Source of the DNA: Rhodobiaceae bacterium
Lineage (GTDB): Bacteria > Pseudomonadota > Alphaproteobacteria > RS24
Assembly (NCBI GenBank): GCA_002683515.1
Contig: NYTN01000029.1
Span: forward strand, 1-8,530
Length of the DNA: 8,530 nt
Direction: 5' to 3'
Part shown: piece after piece, positions 6,686 through 8,530 of the stretch
How positions within the stretch are numbered: the first letter of the stretch is position 1
Layout: each line of letters starts with the position of its first letter
Position numbers and translations under genes: made by a program
The notes under the pieces: generated by a model
The model's input: only the letters and a program-made list of their open reading frames with translations
The model's database searches: none
Told to the model about the DNA's origin: nothing

Positions 6686-7832
6686 AAATCACTATCAATT
6701 CGGCTCTAAGAGCGCCTGCTTGTCGAAGGGCCTCAAGAATGGCAACTAAATCAGCTGGACTTGCGCCCACAGCATTGATGGACTCAACAATGCTTGAAAG
6801 ATCCACACCCGGGTTAAACACAAATGCTGGGTTGGTCTCTTGTTCGGCGATAATCTCAGTGTCGTCCTCAATCACTGGTTCACCAGCGACTGCTGCAACC
6901 TGATTTTCATTCAAAACAATATTTTGAACCGTTGTTACATTTTGCGACTCATCCACCTTAACTGTGAGAGAGCCATGGGAAACAGCTGCGGGAGTTACCC
7001 GCACACTGCCATTAATTACTACCGTTCCAGTTCGTGCATTAACAATGACTTTTGCCGCAGGGCGCGCCGGGTCAACTTCGATATTTTCCAACATACTTAA
7101 AAATGAAACTCTTTGAGCCGGATCAGCAGGGCCACTCACTTTTACAGACGTATGATCAAGAGGAACCGCTACTGCATCTTGAACAAAATCATTAATGGCT
7201 TCAGCAACATTCATTGCCGTGCTGAAATCACCCTGGTGTAAGTTTAAGATAATATCTTGATTAGCAAGTAATGGGCTATCAACTAGCTTCTCAACCGTTG
7301 CACCACTTGGAATTCGGCCAACAGTAGGAACGTTCACAATGAGCTGGGACCCGTCATTACCATCAACACCGAGGCCACCAACTAACAAATTACCTTGAGC
7401 AATTGCATAGACCTGCCCATCAGCGCCTAAAAGCGGTGTCATCAATAATGTGCCGCCACGCAATGACTTAGCTTCACCCAACGTTGAAACAGTTACATCT
7501 AATCCCTGCCCAGGCTTTGAGAACGGACGCAAATCTGCAGTGACCATAACAGAGGCAACATTCTTTCCTTTAATCCCGGAAGTCGGTACAGATTGCCCGA
7601 ATTGGGAAACCATAGATTGAATTGTTTGCAATGTAAGAAGTGTATTTCCATCACCCGATCCATTGAGACCAACAACAAGACCGTATCCAACTAACTGGTT
7701 ACCGCGAACGCCGGCAACTTCTGACATATCCTTTAAACGATCTGCATGGGCCGGAAAAATTATTAGCAGGCCCATCATAAGTTTTAGAGCTAATAAACGC
7801 ACAGATATTGAATAATCCGGAAAATGTTTCAT
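6684..7832 (-). CDS. flgI: Flagellar P-ring protein FlgI
   Basis: FlgI forms the periplasmic P ring around the rod in the peptidoglycan layer. The 382 residues are near family length. A Sec signal peptide is visible: basic residues to Lys17, hydrophobic core LMMGLLIIF (18-26), and signal peptidase I site AHA|D after residue 30. The mature protein begins DRLKDMSEVAGVRGNQLVGY and GLVVGLNGSGDGN, the strongest FlgI signature, followed by GIKGKNVASVMVTADL, PGQGLDVTVSTLGEAKSLRG, GTLLMTPLLGADGQVYAIAQ, and the C-terminal SPADLVAILEALRQAGALRA. Residues 321-332 form an acidic insert (EDDTEIIAEQE). Unlike the E. coli protein, it has no cysteine, so no stabilising disulfide can form. The ATG lies 15 bp after the flgH stop with AGGA eight bases upstream. 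FlgA, its usual chaperone, is not in the window. Confidence 0.97.
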   Translation of the reverse strand: MKHFPDYSISVRLLALKLMMGLLIIFPAHADRLKDMSEVAGVRGNQLVGYGLVVGLNGSGDGNTLLTLQTIQSMVSQFGQSVPTSGIKGKNVASVMVTADLRPFSKPGQGLDVTVSTLGEAKSLRGGTLLMTPLLGADGQVYAIAQGNLLVGGLGVDGNDGSQLIVNVPTVGRIPSGATVEKLVDSPLLANQDIILNLHQGDFSTAMNVAEAINDFVQDAVAVPLDHTSVKVSGPADPAQRVSFLSMLENIEVDPARPAAKVIVNARTGTVVINGSVRVTPAAVSHGSLTVKVDESQNVTTVQNIVLNENQVAAVAGEPVIEDDTEIIAEQETNPAFVFNPGVDLSSIVESINAVGASPADLVAILEALRQAGALRAELIVI

Positions 7833-7840
7833 TATGCTGT

Positions 7841-7844
7841 TCCT
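7841..7844 (-). promoter_or_regulatory. Ribosome binding site of flgI
   Basis: AGGA on the minus strand sits eight bases before the flgI ATG, within the 15-bp gap after the flgH stop. It supports the start that gives a complete signal peptide. Confidence 0.65.
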
Positions 7845-7847
7845 AAA

Positions 7848-8530
7848 TTAGAAAGGTGAAAATACGCGCAATCCTCTGGTCAACCAACCCATACGCGCCG
7901 TGTCATGTGTTTGACCCGCACCTGTATAGGTAATTTCGGCATCAACAATTTTTGAAGATTGAATGATGTTGTTGGCTGAAATATCTTCCGGGCGGATTAT
8001 GCCATGCAACCGAACATGTTCGTTGCCGTTATTGAGTGTCAATTTTTTTTGGCCCATAATCTCCATGTTGCCATTATCAAAGACACGCACAACCGTTGCC
8101 GATAGCTGACCTCTCAATGAATTCGATTGGTTAGCTGAACCGCTGCCGGAAAATGATTCTCCGGTTTCAAGTTTATATTCTGTGTCTTTAGTTATTTCTG
8201 AAAGCCCGAAAGTAAAAGGCAAAGAAAACGAGAGTTCATCCTCTTTATCAGAACTAGTGCTTTGTGATTTAGAAGCTGAGAAAGTTTCACTTAGAGAAAC
8301 TGTTACAATATCACCTATAGATCTTGCGCGTTGGTCGGTTGTAAAAAGACCAGTATTAGCAGCTGCTTTATAAATACTGCCATTTGTTATTGCTGGGGGA
8401 GCATGGGCGACCACCTCATCATAACGGGGCATAAATTTTTCTGATATTCTATTTTCGGCGTATGTAGAACAGCCAGCAATAAAACTAACTAATCCACATT
8501 GAACGATAATTAGAAAATATTTGGAAAAAA
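7848..8530 (-). CDS. flgH: Flagellar L-ring lipoprotein FlgH (start outside window)
   Basis: FlgH forms the L ring, the bushing of the rod in the outer membrane, and is anchored there by a lipidated cysteine. Hallmarks are DQRARSIGDIVTVSLSET, NSLRGQLSATVVRVFDNGNM, GIIRPEDISANNIIQSSKIV and DAEITYTGAGQ, ending MGWLTRGLRVFSPF. An ATG at 8432 would give a 194-residue protein without any export signal. The frame stays open to the right edge, adding 32 residues that read FSKYFLIIVQCGLVSFIAGC then STYAENR: a lysine, a hydrophobic stretch and the lipobox IAGC. The lipidated Cys is codon 8469-8471. No ATG, GTG or TTG in this frame lies upstream of 8432, so the true start is a few codons outside. The 226 visible residues match a family length near 230. 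An eight-A tract (8043-8050) lies in the gene. It heads the visible run flgHIJKL; flgG is the usual upstream neighbour. Confidence 0.95.
   Translation of the reverse strand, partial: FSKYFLIIVQCGLVSFIAGCSTYAENRISEKFMPRYDEVVAHAPPAITNGSIYKAAANTGLFTTDQRARSIGDIVTVSLSETFSASKSQSTSSDKEDELSFSLPFTFGLSEITKDTEYKLETGESFSGSGSANQSNSLRGQLSATVVRVFDNGNMEIMGQKKLTLNNGNEHVRLHGIIRPEDISANNIIQSSKIVDAEITYTGAGQTHDTARMGWLTRGLRVFSPF

Noticed and set aside
8430..8432. ATG at 8432 as the flgH start
   Set aside because: It removes the lipobox and signal segment that the same open frame encodes immediately upstream, and FlgH must be exported and lipidated.

Overview
The window is one end of a flagellar gene cluster from a Gram-negative (diderm) bacterium with AT-rich DNA. 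Both outer rings of the basal body are encoded (P ring in peptidoglycan, L ring in outer membrane), so an outer membrane is expected. The single-domain FlgJ, and elements of FlgK and FlgL that recall alphaproteobacterial relatives, make an alphaproteobacterium my best guess. This rests on memory of protein families, not on a search.

Layout. Positions 1-699 (+) hold the 3' part of a flagellin gene; its start lies left of the window. Positions 700-788 are a short convergent gap with a strong hairpin terminator. From 789 to the right edge everything is on the minus strand, as one tight run read right to left: flgH (5' end cut by the window edge), flgI, flgJ, flgK, flgL. Gaps between these genes are 15, 8, 3 and 22 bp, and ribosome binding sites overlap the end of the preceding gene at flgJ and flgK. 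This indicates one transcript with coupled translation. No gene-free stretch exceeds 100 bp, and I see no tRNA, rRNA, CRISPR or insertion sequence.

How the genes work together. FlgH and FlgI build the L and P rings around the rod. FlgJ caps or scaffolds the rod. FlgK and FlgL are the two junction proteins between hook and filament, and the flagellin polymerises on them. The order follows assembly from the envelope outward.

The outstanding feature is FlgK. At 1423 residues it is about 2.6 times the enteric protein (about 550), with normal termini and a roughly 800-residue central insertion. Part of that insertion is a tandem flagellin 'IN' module whose second half recurs in the neighbouring FlgL and, more weakly, in the flagellin fragment. 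Filament and junction proteins of this organism thus seem to share surface modules. FlgK and FlgL contain no cysteine, while the flagellin has one. The flgH reading frame continues to the window edge and supplies a lipoprotein signal that a start at the first visible ATG would miss.
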